64,000 nt of DNA from Gnomoniopsis sp. IMI 355080. Lineage: Eukaryota > Ascomycota > Sordariomycetes > Diaporthales > Gnomoniaceae. Location: NCBI GenBank assembly GCA_027946555.1, contig JAPEVC010000055.1:62001-126000 (forward strand). The letters run 5' to 3'. Positions 47,377 to 57,430 of the stretch are shown here, piece by piece. A program made the translations under genes and the position numbers. Position 1 is the first letter of the stretch. The number at the start of each line of letters is the position of its first letter. Under the pieces are notes generated by a model, which did not search any database, was not told where the DNA came from, and saw only the letters and a program-made list of their open reading frames with translations.

Positions 47377-48592
47377 CTACAACTTCCCTTTCGTTTTCCT
47401 CTTCGCCTTCTCATCTTCTGCCAATCGCCAAGCCAACTCGCCCAAGCCCTTGAAACTTCCCGCATACTTCTCCGCAAACTCACTGGACGCCTGTCGTCTA
47501 GCCACTCTCGCCGCGATACCCTGCAGAATCCCAGCGCTCCGGAAAGCGTGAAAAGCGTTGCCCCAGCCCAGATCAGGCCGCGGGTCATACTTGCCCTTCC
47601 CACCTTCGACATACCAAGCTAGAGCTTCTCCGACGGTGGGTAGGCCCGGCGTCCGCCCCGGCAAGAATACATCTATATTGGGAAGATACGGGAAACTCAA
47701 GTCGTTGTTCCGAGGGGAGGCCATCTGCACAGCCATGAAAAATGGATTCAACAAGTTCACCACATCGCTCAGCGGGTGGCCGACGGTGCTCATCTCCCAG
47801 TCCAGAATGCCAATCACGCGCGGCTCGGTAGGATGGAACATGAGGTTGTCGATCTTGAAGTCGCCGTGGACAAGTGACGCTCTGTCCTGCGGTTGCAGGG
47901 TCGTGTCGCCGAAAAAGTCAATCAAGGCGTCGATGTTTGGGTGGATGGGCCCCACGGGCTTGTGGGTATCGACATCGGTGGCTTGGGCCTGTGCGTCACA
48001 GATGGCCTTCCATGTGAGCAGTTGGCGTGAGTAAAACCCGGAGGACTTGCCGAAAGTGCTTAGATTGAGTGAGGGCGCACGGAAATCGACGGCATGGAAT
48101 TTGGCGAGAGTGGTAATGGCGGAGTGCCAGAGGGCGTGACGCTCAGAGGGAGAGACAGCTGTCACATTGGTCAGCGAATGAATGCATGGGAAAATGAGGG
48201 AATAATGATTAGAAGTAAGTACATGGCATGGTCGCGTCCTCAAATATCCTGCCCTTCAAGAACTCCATGATATAAAAAGGGGTCCCGATTACATTTGAGT
48301 CCTCGCAAAGACAATACGTCTTGGGTACGGGAACATCGGTAAATTCCAAGGCTTTAATGATGCGATACTCGCGCTCGACCTTGTGGGCGGTTTGAGACAG
48401 CAGCTTTCCTGGGGGCTTTTTGCGCAGGACATAGCCTTGTCCGGTGGATTTTGAGGTGAGTAGGTATGTGGGATTGGATTGGCCATATCCGAATTGTTTA
48501 ACGTCTAGAGGCAGTGAGATTTCTGGAACATTGCTCTGTAGATATGTCTCCAGAGACTTGACGTCGATGGGCTGGCGGACGCGGCCGGCCAT
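47377..48592 (-). CDS. APH-family kinase, homolog of the kinase domain of ACAD10/ACAD11
   Basis: Two exons, 48592-48223 and 48158-47377, 383 aa. Aminoglycoside phosphotransferase fold: FGYGQSNPTYLL phosphate loop, VLRKKPPGKLL with the ATP lysine, catalytic loop H221-G-D223 ... N228 in HGDFKIDN, metal-binding D243 in LDWEMSTVGHPLSD. The QSNPTY, RKKP and DWEMST combination is that of the N-terminal kinase domain of animal ACAD10/11, which phosphorylates 4-hydroxyacyl-CoA (family knowledge). The 5' donor GTACTT is weak. An in-frame ATG at 48856 would add 88 Arg-rich residues that might be a mitochondrial leader. The C-terminus is Lys-rich and ends GKL, a weak PTS1-like end. Divergent from the acyl-CoA dehydrogenase gene. 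Confidence 0.88.
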
Positions 48593-49117
48593 GATGGCGA
48601 TAGGCAGAGGATTGGGCCGGGGAAGATTGAACAGTCTGAGCTGAATTGTGAAATCCGTATGCTTTTTTTCTTCAGTGATTGGGTGACTGTCTAGCGGGTG
48701 TCGCGATGTGAGGATTTGAACAGTCTTGGGAAGGTTTCGAGTGTCGTTCGCGATCAACAAAGTCGGGCCGGGTTGCTGAGCCTCGGTCCACAAGAGCTGT
48801 CGTCGGCTGTGGGGCAGACTTGACCCTCGGGATCTTCCAGTCCCCACGGGGGGCATCCCCTGTCCTCCGAGACGCCTAATCCTCTATTCTGAGAATGCGG
48901 GGAAAGAGGAACGAGGGCGAGGGCATCACCACATCCAACCTCGGGTCGATTGGTTGGAATGCGCCCGCTTCACAGTTCACAATGGCGAGACCAGCCACTG
49001 ACAACAACTCGCAAAAGTCAATTTTTCAACATGGCGCGTCCTGACTGATCCCAATGGACGCGGCTCACGATTCATCGGTAACACGACGAGCCGAGAGCAC
49101 TGCACCAGACCGCCATC
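48593..49117. promoter_or_regulatory. Shared divergent promoter of the kinase and acyl-CoA dehydrogenase
   Basis: A 525-base head-to-head interval consistent with co-regulation of the two ACAD10/11-type genes. No binding site for a fatty-acid regulator was identified with confidence. Confidence 0.55.
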
Positions 49118-50494
49118 ATGGACTTCAATCTTCCAGAGGAGCTACAGGAGTACATCTCCAAACTCGATGCTTTCATTCAAGGTACCATCATGCCTCTGCA
49201 GCATGCAGACGACAACAATCGCTTCTTCGATCACCGTCGCGAGCCCTCCCGAACACAGTGGGACAATGAGGGCCTGCCAACGCCTCAGTGGGAAGCCCTC
49301 CTCACCCAGGCCCGGGATCTCGCCGACAAAGCGGGCTTCTACCGCTTCCCAATTCAAAAGGAATACGGCGGGCAGGGCCACCAGGAGACTAATCTGTGGA
49401 TGTGCGCGATCCGTTACCATTTGGCGTCGCACCCCGTCTACGGTGGCGGCGTAAGCCTCGCCAATGACCTGCAGAATGAGCACAGCGTCGTCGGGAACTT
49501 TCCGGATTTGCTGATGCTGCATTACTGGGGAAGTGAGCAGCAAAAGGCTGAGTTCATCCCCGCGCGGCTCAGGGGCGAATTTCGTGTCACCTTTGGCTTG
49601 ACTGAGATCCATCACGGCAGTGACGCCACGCACATGGACACGCGCGCCGTACGGTGCAAATTACTGGATGCGAGCCCTGGGTGGAGCATCCAAGGCAACA
49701 AGAAATGGCAGACCGGGGCACATAGCGCGACCCATATGGTGGTCTTTGCGAGGACTTCGAATTTCGACAAGCCTGGCTCGGCGAGGGGCATCTCGGCCTT
49801 TAGCGTACCACGGGACACACCTGGAATGCGCATCAAGTCCTACGAGTACACCCTCAACATGCCCACTGACCATGCGACAATCTTGATGGAGGATGTGCGA
49901 GTCCCAGAGAATGCCGTACTTGGCGAGCTGGACAACGGCCTCGCTATCGCGCAGACGTTTACGAGTGAGAACCGCATCCGCCAGGCAGCGAGCTCGTGTG
50001 GTGCCGCCAAGTTCTGTATAGACCGGAGCGTGAACTATGCGCGTGAGAGGGTTGTGTTTGGCAAGCCCTTGGCAAGCAATCAAGCCATCCAGTGGCCTCT
50101 TGTTGAGCTAGCCACACAGGTCGAGATGCTGAGGCTGTTGATCCTGCGTACGGCCACCGAGATGGACGACATCCAGAAACGCTACAGCCCCGGCAGAGAA
50201 AAACAGACTGTACCACCGTGGGTAGCCATTGAAAGGGAGTTGGGCCACAAGATCTCCATGTGCAACTTCTGGGCCAACAGACTCGCTACCCAAGCCGCCG
50301 ACCAGGCTATTCAAGTCCACGGCGGGAACGGCTACAGTAGACACCAGCCTTTCGAGCATATCTGGCGACACTTTCGACGCTATCGGATCACCGAGGGAAG
50401 CGAGGAGGTCCAAAAGCGCAGAGTTGCTGCACATCTATTCGGGTTCAAGGGCTCTACAAATCAAAACGCCAACCATGCCCGGTCTAATCTATAA
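49118..50494 (+). CDS. Acyl-CoA dehydrogenase, ACAD10/ACAD11 type
   Basis: FAD-dependent acyl-CoA dehydrogenase-fold enzyme, 458 aa, intronless. N-terminal helical domain with FPIQKEYGGQGH; middle beta domain with FGLTEIHHGSDATHMDTRA and WSIQGNKKWQTGA; C-terminal helical domain with RIRQAASSCGAAKFCIDRSVNYARERVVFGKPLA and VHGGNGYSRHQPFEHIWR...RITEGSEEV. This matches the dehydrogenase half of ACAD10/11, which in animals acts on 4-phosphoacyl-CoA made by the kinase half (family knowledge). The last three residues SNL could be a noncanonical peroxisomal signal (inference). Its stop codon overlaps the end of the convergent glycosyltransferase gene by six bases. Confidence 0.9.
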   Translation: MDFNLPEELQEYISKLDAFIQGTIMPLQHADDNNRFFDHRREPSRTQWDNEGLPTPQWEALLTQARDLADKAGFYRFPIQKEYGGQGHQETNLWMCAIRYHLASHPVYGGGVSLANDLQNEHSVVGNFPDLLMLHYWGSEQQKAEFIPARLRGEFRVTFGLTEIHHGSDATHMDTRAVRCKLLDASPGWSIQGNKKWQTGAHSATHMVVFARTSNFDKPGSARGISAFSVPRDTPGMRIKSYEYTLNMPTDHATILMEDVRVPENAVLGELDNGLAIAQTFTSENRIRQAASSCGAAKFCIDRSVNYARERVVFGKPLASNQAIQWPLVELATQVEMLRLLILRTATEMDDIQKRYSPGREKQTVPPWVAIERELGHKISMCNFWANRLATQAADQAIQVHGGNGYSRHQPFEHIWRHFRRYRITEGSEEVQKRRVAAHLFGFKGSTNQNANHARSNL

Positions 50495-52042
50495 GCAGCA
50501 AGCATACTTCTCCATGGTCGTGTCCCCATATCTATCATTATTCGGGAACATATGCGTCCTCGCACCACCATCGTCCCACACTTCAAAACTGCTCCCTCGA
50601 TACCTTGTCGTGGGGTCTCGCAGGTTGGCAACCGTATAGCTAAAGGCGCTGCCCATAATGCCAATGAAAAAGTAGCTCTTCACGAGCAGGCCTAGGTCAA
50701 TGATTGCTTGAAAGTCAAATGGCAACTCCTCAATCATATCAAACGTCTCGGTCGTGTCCATGCTCTTCGCCAGAGCATACTTGCTAGTCACGTTCCACCC
50801 CCTCTCTTTTCCCGCCGCGACGAATGCCTGTATCGATTCCTCATCGCCACAAGCCAAGTACACCAGGGGCTTGGCCCCGCCAGCGTATTTGACCCCCTCG
50901 TCGTGCTTATACGTCTCCCACGCCTGGTCAAGCGCATCCAAGTCCACGCGGATCTGCTCTTCCGGGGCTGCCCACATATTATCACCCTCGCCGCGGAAAT
51001 GCACCGCAAAGAACGACTTGTCCTCGCCAATTTGTTGCAGCATTTGGTCGACAATCATCCTTGGTTCGGGCCGGAATCGCAGCATGCGGCCTAGGTCATG
51101 CCAAAAGATCCGGTCGTGGCCCGTCGGGTCATTGATGACACTGAAGAGCTCGAAATCGGCACGTATGCCAATCACATCGACAGCTTCGGTGCCTGAGTGC
51201 GTACTGCGTGTGAGCTGGTTGTGCACACCCTCGCGGTCGTCTGCCCCGTCGTCCTGGCGACTCTGGTCGTTCTTGTGCTCCTCTCTCAGACGACGCAGAT
51301 TCTCCTCGAAGAACGCATCAAAGGGTTTTCCCGCCCAAAAGTACCCATCACGCTCTCTGAAAAATCGCGCAGAGTGTATGTCGATACTCCACTCGTTCTG
51401 CACCTCCACTCTCCCTTGCTCAATATCCTGGGGTGAAATCATATCCAACCCGGGACACGCGCCCTGCATCGACTCTACGAGATGCGTCTCATCAAACCAC
51501 GCCCCAAACGGCCTCTCTGCGTCGTGATTCCCCTGGTTGTACGCGAGGAGGTTGTTCTTCGCGCGCAATGGGATGTTGGGCAATATTACACCCGCACCTG
51601 CCTCGATGGCCATCTTGAAGCACGATTTCACTTGTGAGATGACGCTTGTCAGGCCGAGGTAGATGCCCTCGCATTGCAGATAGACGGTGCCGTTGCCGTT
51701 CTCTTTGAGCCATTTCGTGTGTGAGCATTGTTTGCGCAACGCGCGGAAATCGTCGTCGCCGGTTGGGGTGAGGGAGAAAGTTTGGTCGAAATATGTATCG
51801 GCCGAGGAGGATCTGGTGGATGGAGATAGGGAGGGGTTGTGGTGATGGTTGTCCGTCTCGCCGTACGTTCCTAAACTTTCGGCGATTATCAGGGGAAATT
51901 GGCTATTCTGCGCTGGGTGAGTTGGCAGGAAACGCGTTCGGAGGAAGAGAAGGGAGACCAGAGCGAGGAGGGTGAGAACGGTGGGTCGTGGGAGTGGTGC
52001 TGGCATCTTGGCATCATGTGGTGAGTTTCCTGAGCTCGACAA
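50489..52042 (-). CDS. O-fucosyltransferase-like type II membrane protein
   Basis: Intronless, 517 aa. A short tail, signal anchor TVLTLLALVSLLFL (about 21-34) and a disordered stem precede a luminal domain with YLGLTSVISQVKSCFKMAIEAGAGVILPNIPLR, the pattern of the GDP-fucose protein O-fucosyltransferase superfamily N-terminal half; FFAVHFRGEGDNMW carries the conserved His and Arg of the GDP-binding motif; the C-terminal block IDLGLLVKSYFFIGIMGSAFSYTVANLR matches the last conserved motif (D/S..S). Function in fungi is not established; the donor may be GDP-fucose or another sugar. A second ATG at 52006 also precedes the anchor. Confidence 0.8.
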   Translation of the reverse strand: MSSSGNSPHDAKMPAPLPRPTVLTLLALVSLLFLRTRFLPTHPAQNSQFPLIIAESLGTYGETDNHHHNPSLSPSTRSSSADTYFDQTFSLTPTGDDDFRALRKQCSHTKWLKENGNGTVYLQCEGIYLGLTSVISQVKSCFKMAIEAGAGVILPNIPLRAKNNLLAYNQGNHDAERPFGAWFDETHLVESMQGACPGLDMISPQDIEQGRVEVQNEWSIDIHSARFFRERDGYFWAGKPFDAFFEENLRRLREEHKNDQSRQDDGADDREGVHNQLTRSTHSGTEAVDVIGIRADFELFSVINDPTGHDRIFWHDLGRMLRFRPEPRMIVDQMLQQIGEDKSFFAVHFRGEGDNMWAAPEEQIRVDLDALDQAWETYKHDEGVKYAGGAKPLVYLACGDEESIQAFVAAGKERGWNVTSKYALAKSMDTTETFDMIEELPFDFQAIIDLGLLVKSYFFIGIMGSAFSYTVANLRDPTTRYRGSSFEVWDDGGARTHMFPNNDRYGDTTMEKYACCL

Positions 52043-52590
52043 GATGCAAAATCGAGCGCGCGAATTCTATAAATTCGATACGCGGGCTTAAGCGGTTTGT
52101 TGTGTTATATCCCTTGCTATTCTCGGTCCCTCCCTTCCTTTCTAATGGCGGTATCTATTGATGTCGCGTACGACTCCCTCGTCCCGCATGTCTTACATTC
52201 CAGTCCAGGGGGTTCAATATTAGTATTGTGGGGGTCAACAACTCTACGCAATGAGCGAAATTCCCTGCTTATCGTTGATGTTTCTGATAGATTTGGTCCT
52301 TGGAAGTCCAGGGAGTGGTGTCAATTGGCTTGGCGACTGGCGAGCGAAGCCTGGAGGCGCTGGGGCAGAGATCGTTTTGTCAGGGAGATGCGTTCGAGGA
52401 CAAGACATTCCAACGTGGTAGCCTTTTGATGTTGTCGGGGCCGTAAGCGGATTGAATCAGTGAACAATTTTCGAAGTATGAATTACATATCTTTTATCTC
52501 AGCTGCACCAATTACTACCTACTTGGATTTCCATTGCTGAGCATGTCGGCGCCCTGCTCTCGATAGAATCGACTCTCATCCTCGAGTCTC
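52043..52590. other. Intergenic, no gene seen
   Basis: Upstream of the glycosyltransferase (minus) and downstream of the CorA-like gene. An alternative continuation of the CorA-like protein in another frame to 52515 is possible. Confidence 0.45.
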
Positions 52591-55010
52591 TTACCCAGGC
52601 CCTTGAGAATCTCCTGGGCCATGACTGACAGCCCCAGTGCGCTCGACTTCTTCCTTGATTGTATGAGCGATCTGTGACGACGTCTGGGCTGTAAGCCAAG
52701 GGCGACGCTCAGTAAAAGGCTTGCGAGTCTCCAAGTTTTCATTAGGAGTAACCGACATATGGCCTGCTTGATGTCGCGCGTGCCTAGTACTTGGTATGGG
52801 CCTCGCCGTAGGCTTAGGGGATAATGGTGAGCTAGATCTCGTTTCGTCATCTTGTTGCCCTTGACCGTCTGTACCAACAGCCGATCCCGCACGCCCATGC
52901 TTGAACATCCAATTCAGAAATTCCACAATAGCAGTGACTACCCTGTGGCGCCAGAAATGGAGGCCACGAGTGGTATTGAGCGAACCGATGAGGATGAAGA
53001 ACGGGACGCAGACGCACGCCGTCACAATCCCAAATTGCCAGTAGTGTTCGTCAGTTGGCACTACCAAGGTAGCAGATACATATTAGTTTTAGTCAACATT
53101 TGTCATTACGAGAACAGGGGGAGAAGAAAAAAAAGACAAACTATTTGTCATGCCAAATACTGACGTTACGAACGTCAGCGGCAAAAAGAATATTGAGACC
53201 ATGGTGAGGAGTTTGATATTGTGTCCCTGTTGAACAGTGATGTCGGAGTTCTCAACTGATTTTCGTGATTCCTGGATGCTGGTCCCTATGAACAATTCTT
53301 CGCGCAGGTTCTGAATTTCAGCGCGGCGATCGTCAATTTCACCAATCAGGCTCTTCAGCTTGAGGATCTGCTGATTGAAACGATTGCGAAGAGTGCTCAT
53401 TTTCTTCCTGAAGTATATGTTGCGTTGGCGCTGCTCCTCCAGAAGCGGCCACAAGGACTTATGATTTCCGGCCCAGACCTCGTCGGTGAAATTGTCCTCA
53501 TATGCGTCAATCATGGTCTTGATACTGTTCTTGATAATACCCAAAGTTTGTGTCGCCCAAAAGTACCGGCGCACATAAGTAAACCCGGCGTCCTCGAATA
53601 GCAGCCGCTCCCTGACGTCCGCGTTAAACATGAAATCCAGCGGCGGTGTGACGAGCTTGGTGATTTTATGGTAGATGGCCTCGAAGCGGCCCTCGGCGTC
53701 CACCAATTCGCCCAACAGCGATACCATAAAGGCCTCGACGCCGTTGACATAATGCCGCGTCGAATCGTGGACGTCTAGGCTGCTCTTCCAGTCCGGATAG
53801 CACTGGACGTTGAGAACCTGCCAGGGACCGAACGGATCATATGCGTAGCCGTGCGTGTGGGCTGCGTGAAGGCCCTTTGCGCGTCGGGAACGGCTTTTGA
53901 GCTTCTTGATGGGCGGTCCACCCAGCCACAGCGCGACGACGGAACTGCACCGCGTTATGGCAATGTGGTCCGATCTACGCTCTTTCTGGCTGTCGGATAG
54001 TTGCCATGGCAAGGGCTGGCAATCCTCGCCAATGAGTGTCATGTACTCGAGGTTGAAGACAAAGCTTCGCTGGTGCCTCTCGTCGGCGTGACTATTGATG
54101 TTAGTGCCTGAGTCAGCTTAGTGTATTGAGGAATTGCTTCTAGGACAACGTGTCTTGAATGTAATCTAGATCCTCATCTTGGCATGTGCAGGACCCCAGC
54201 ATGTGTAAAGATGAATAGGAACGAAATGACGAACAATGCGCGGTCAAGGCTAGCGGACGAGCCCTCGGGCGAGAGGAGATGCCGATACAGCTCGTCAACG
54301 TCAAAGTAACGGTGCATGGTGTAATGGATGGCGCCGAAAAGAATGGGGGATGGTTCTTGTATAATTGATATACGGCCGACTGCATTCCGCTTCGTTGAGT
54401 CTTCCACGTTAGTGGCATTCACGTCCTTGATGGTGTTCCAGATGACGAGCGCATTGTACGGTGGCCGTTCACTCTCGCGCAGCTCAACGGGCAGTGGTGC
54501 ACCATCTGTTCCAACCTCGAACACTTGGTGGTGACTCAGGTGGCTGCGGTCCGCTACAGGGCCTTTTTGAGTTGGGAATAGTGTTGGCTTGGAGAGGAAA
54601 GCTGGATCATCGAGGACACCGCGCAAGAGGACCCTAGAGGCAGAGCTGAATTTGAATGATCGTAAATGTGCTCTGAGACCATCGTGGTCGTACTGCTGTT
54701 TCTCCAGCGGCGTCTGCACATAGTACTCCTCACCGTCTTCTTCGTCGTCGGATCCTTCGCCTGTGGCCCGGGAGGCGGACGACGTGATGACCGAGTCAAG
54801 ACCAATTGACTGTTGACGCCAAGGTGGTCGAGAATTAGAGGTTGTCTGTGGGGATGATGCAGACGCTCCCGGGCTCCGGGGCGCGTCTCGCACTGGCGAG
54901 GACGGAGGGGATGCCGCGGCGAGGAGCAACTCTTCTACACGATGATTTGTCTGCAGGTATGCAGCGTGCTGCTCGTCCCGGCGCTTGATCAGGACGTCTA
55001 GGTTGTCCAT
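52591..55010 (-). CDS. CorA-like Mg2+ transporter family protein, apparent frameshift
   Basis: Membrane protein of the fungal CorA-like family (two C-terminal membrane segments). Exon 1 runs from 55010; exons 2 and 3 are 54091-53142 and 53060-52591. The splice at 53142/53060 rebuilds VFGMTNMPTDEHYW, the family's pore motif (GMTN here for GMN), after membrane helix 1 LLTMVSIFFLPLTFVTSVF. Membrane helix 2 is FGIVTACVCVPFFILIGSL. Exon 1 reads in frame to FTHAGVLH, then stops at 54174-54176; shifting one base at about 54183-54189 continues as CQDEDLDYIQDT, and a 58-base intron (54149-54092, donor GTTGTC) leads to HADERHQRSFVFNLEY. So one extra base, a sequencing error, a frameshifting site or a recent mutation separates two parts of one gene. 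The extreme C-terminus is also uncertain. Confidence 0.75.
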
Positions 55011-55972
55011 GCCTGCCGCCCGTATGAAACGAAACGATCAAATTCGCTTGACGGTTTAAGGATTTGGTACTAGAATCGGAGCATAACCTTGGCACCTGTA
55101 AATGTAAATTGAGGGGGAGAATATTGACGAGGCTGGGAGCTGAGGTGGAGAATAAGTAGATGCGATAAAGCAGAGCCGCATGCTGGTGCAGGTGATAAAA
55201 AGTGAGATACCTACCTACATAGGGAGGTACTGCACCTAGGGATTTTGGTAGGTTCTGTAAGCAATGCTGCAGGTGCAGCCCCATTTCAATTGTAAGATCA
55301 CCACCAAGAAGTACAGTACAATGATACTTAGGCAGTTATGCAAGCGGGGGAACATCATCTAAGGCGCAGTTGTCAAAGCAATTTGTGCAAAGACCTTCCA
55401 CGATGGGAAGAAATTGATTACATAATTCTATTGAAGAACCTAGCAAAGTAGCATCGCAGTCATGACCTTTGTGATCATCTCCCAAAATGAGGTCGGTGGT
55501 TTGTTTACATGGGTCATATTTTTACTATGGTAGAATCAAACAATCTTGTCGAGCGCGCGCCGCAAGTGGACCAATTCGATGTGGCCAATGGGAATTGAAA
55601 TTTGAAACTGTACTGCATAGTATGTTGTGTCCAGGAATAGACTCTACCATTGTCTCTAACGCCTCGGTTGCCTGAAGTAGACGAGACAATTGCCCCTTGG
55701 CACCAATATATTTCAGAATTAGAGGAGGCCCACGACCCATTCTAGGTTCCTGAATCGTGCAACCTGCGACTTGATTAGCAGGTTCGGTAACTGTGGATGT
55801 ATACCTATAAGAAGTGATCACTTTCTGCAAGATGCCTTCGAAATTCAAGCTGGCCCGTCACCCTCCTCCTACATCACGCGCCTGAATTACATACAACCTT
55901 GGAAGCCTAAGACGACATCCATCCGAAACCTTGTCTTCATCAAATTCTTTCTTATCCAAAGAAAACGGCATC
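55011..55972. other. Intergenic, no gene seen
   Basis: Includes a TAGGTA-type cluster at 55207-55255. Confidence 0.45.
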
Positions 55973-56146
55973 ATGCAAATCTTTACTGTCTTTCTAGTCG
56001 CTATGGTTTCCAGCGTTGCCTCTGCTGGTGGGTGTTTTTGCTCAGCTGCCAGCGGCGGCGTCTGTGAAGACTTGACGCCAAAGTCCGGCCAGAGCTGCAC
56101 CGATGTTTGCAACGAGCACTTTGGAGGTGGCTCCTCTCTATGTTAG
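55973..56146 (+). CDS. Small cysteine-rich secreted protein
   Basis: 57 aa. Signal peptide of about 18 residues (MQIFTVFLVAMVSSVASA), then a mature peptide of ~39 residues with six cysteines (21, 23, 31, 42, 46, 57), allowing three disulfides. Size, signal and cysteine content are typical of fungal effectors or small antimicrobial peptides. No family recognised. The frame is open upstream from 55931, but the ATG at 55973 starts directly at the signal peptide. No intron needed. Existence as a gene is inferred from composition. Confidence 0.6.
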   Translation: MQIFTVFLVAMVSSVASAGGCFCSAASGGVCEDLTPKSGQSCTDVCNEHFGGGSSLC

Positions 56147-56983
56147 AATGGGTATGGGATTTCGTTCCTCCTTGGTTCTCTGTGTTTCTAATGATCCTTT
56201 GTACAGATTAATGTCACTGGGAAAGGAGGAAAAACAATCAAGCATTCCTACCAACCTAGGTATGCAAATGGTCTTTATCATTGAGCACTGGACGACGTGG
56301 ATCTGTAACGGCTTGGAGCGTGTATATTGTTGCAAATAATCGGGAAATACATTTTCGGTCATGATAGCCAGGTGCCTCTACTTATGTCAATTACTGATTA
56401 CCGATCTAACCCCATGTCCAAAACTGTGTTTACTCTGGGTCAGCGGTGACTCTTCCCAAGTTGCTTTGTAAGGCTTGCTGGCTCAGAATATGCCGTACAG
56501 GGTTTCTTGCTACTTCGATGAACACATCGGAGTTGGGGGTTCCGTTTGTTGCTTTCGCAGCTCATCTGCGATCTTAGAGGCATATGTTGAAATCTAGCTT
56601 CTCATCTGACCGGCCTAAGATAGAGCCTCTCAAGCTAAGTTAGTTGCGCAGGACCTGCTTTGTAGTCCCATTCTATACACCTCGCTTAGGTGTGAACGAA
56701 GCGGATGTCCTTGGCGTAAGACGGGGCTAACTATTGTGAGCGGTAAATGAGATGGGGGCAGGAGAACGTTTCGAAGTCTCGGGATTTCGTTTCGTTACCA
56801 GGCAATATTCTTGTCAGTAATGAAGACTTGGTAGCAAATCATCTCGGACGCCGCGTCTTCGTCGGGGTCAGAGTGCTCGAATCTTGCCAACCCAACTTTT
56901 ATGCCGAATGGCCGAATGGCGGATAATTATTATAAGACGAAAATATGCTATCATTAACAAAGATAGCCCTTGTGCGCTGATAT
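56147..56983. other. Intergenic, no gene seen
   Basis: 3' flanks of the small secreted protein gene and the kelch gene. Confidence 0.45.
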
Positions 56984-57398
56984 CTACGATCTTTCATCAC
57001 CACCTAAATCCTCTGCGCTCTCCCGGAACGCGCTCTTCCGACTCCCGGGCCTCGGGGCCTCTGTCCTGGCCTCCACCGGACTGACCAAGACTCCGTGCAT
57101 AGTCCTAGCCCCTACGTAGTCCTCACCCTCTGCCGTCCCATCTGTTGGCGGACTTACCATGCTGGGCAGCTGTGCCGTCTGATTCGCAGCCTCGAGCACG
57201 CCCTCCTCCAAGATAGGTGGACTCGCCACACGGTTTCCGGTCGTTGTCTGGCTCCGCGGCGGCGGCGCAATGACCGCATCCATAGTGCTGACCGTCGCTG
57301 GGTCCGAGGTGTTGCGCAAGTGCGAGCGCTCACGCTCGCTGAAAGCCGAGACACCCGAGTCGCCGCGCGGTGAACCAGAAGGGAGCTCGGGGAGATCC

Positions 57399-57430
<32 letters not shown>

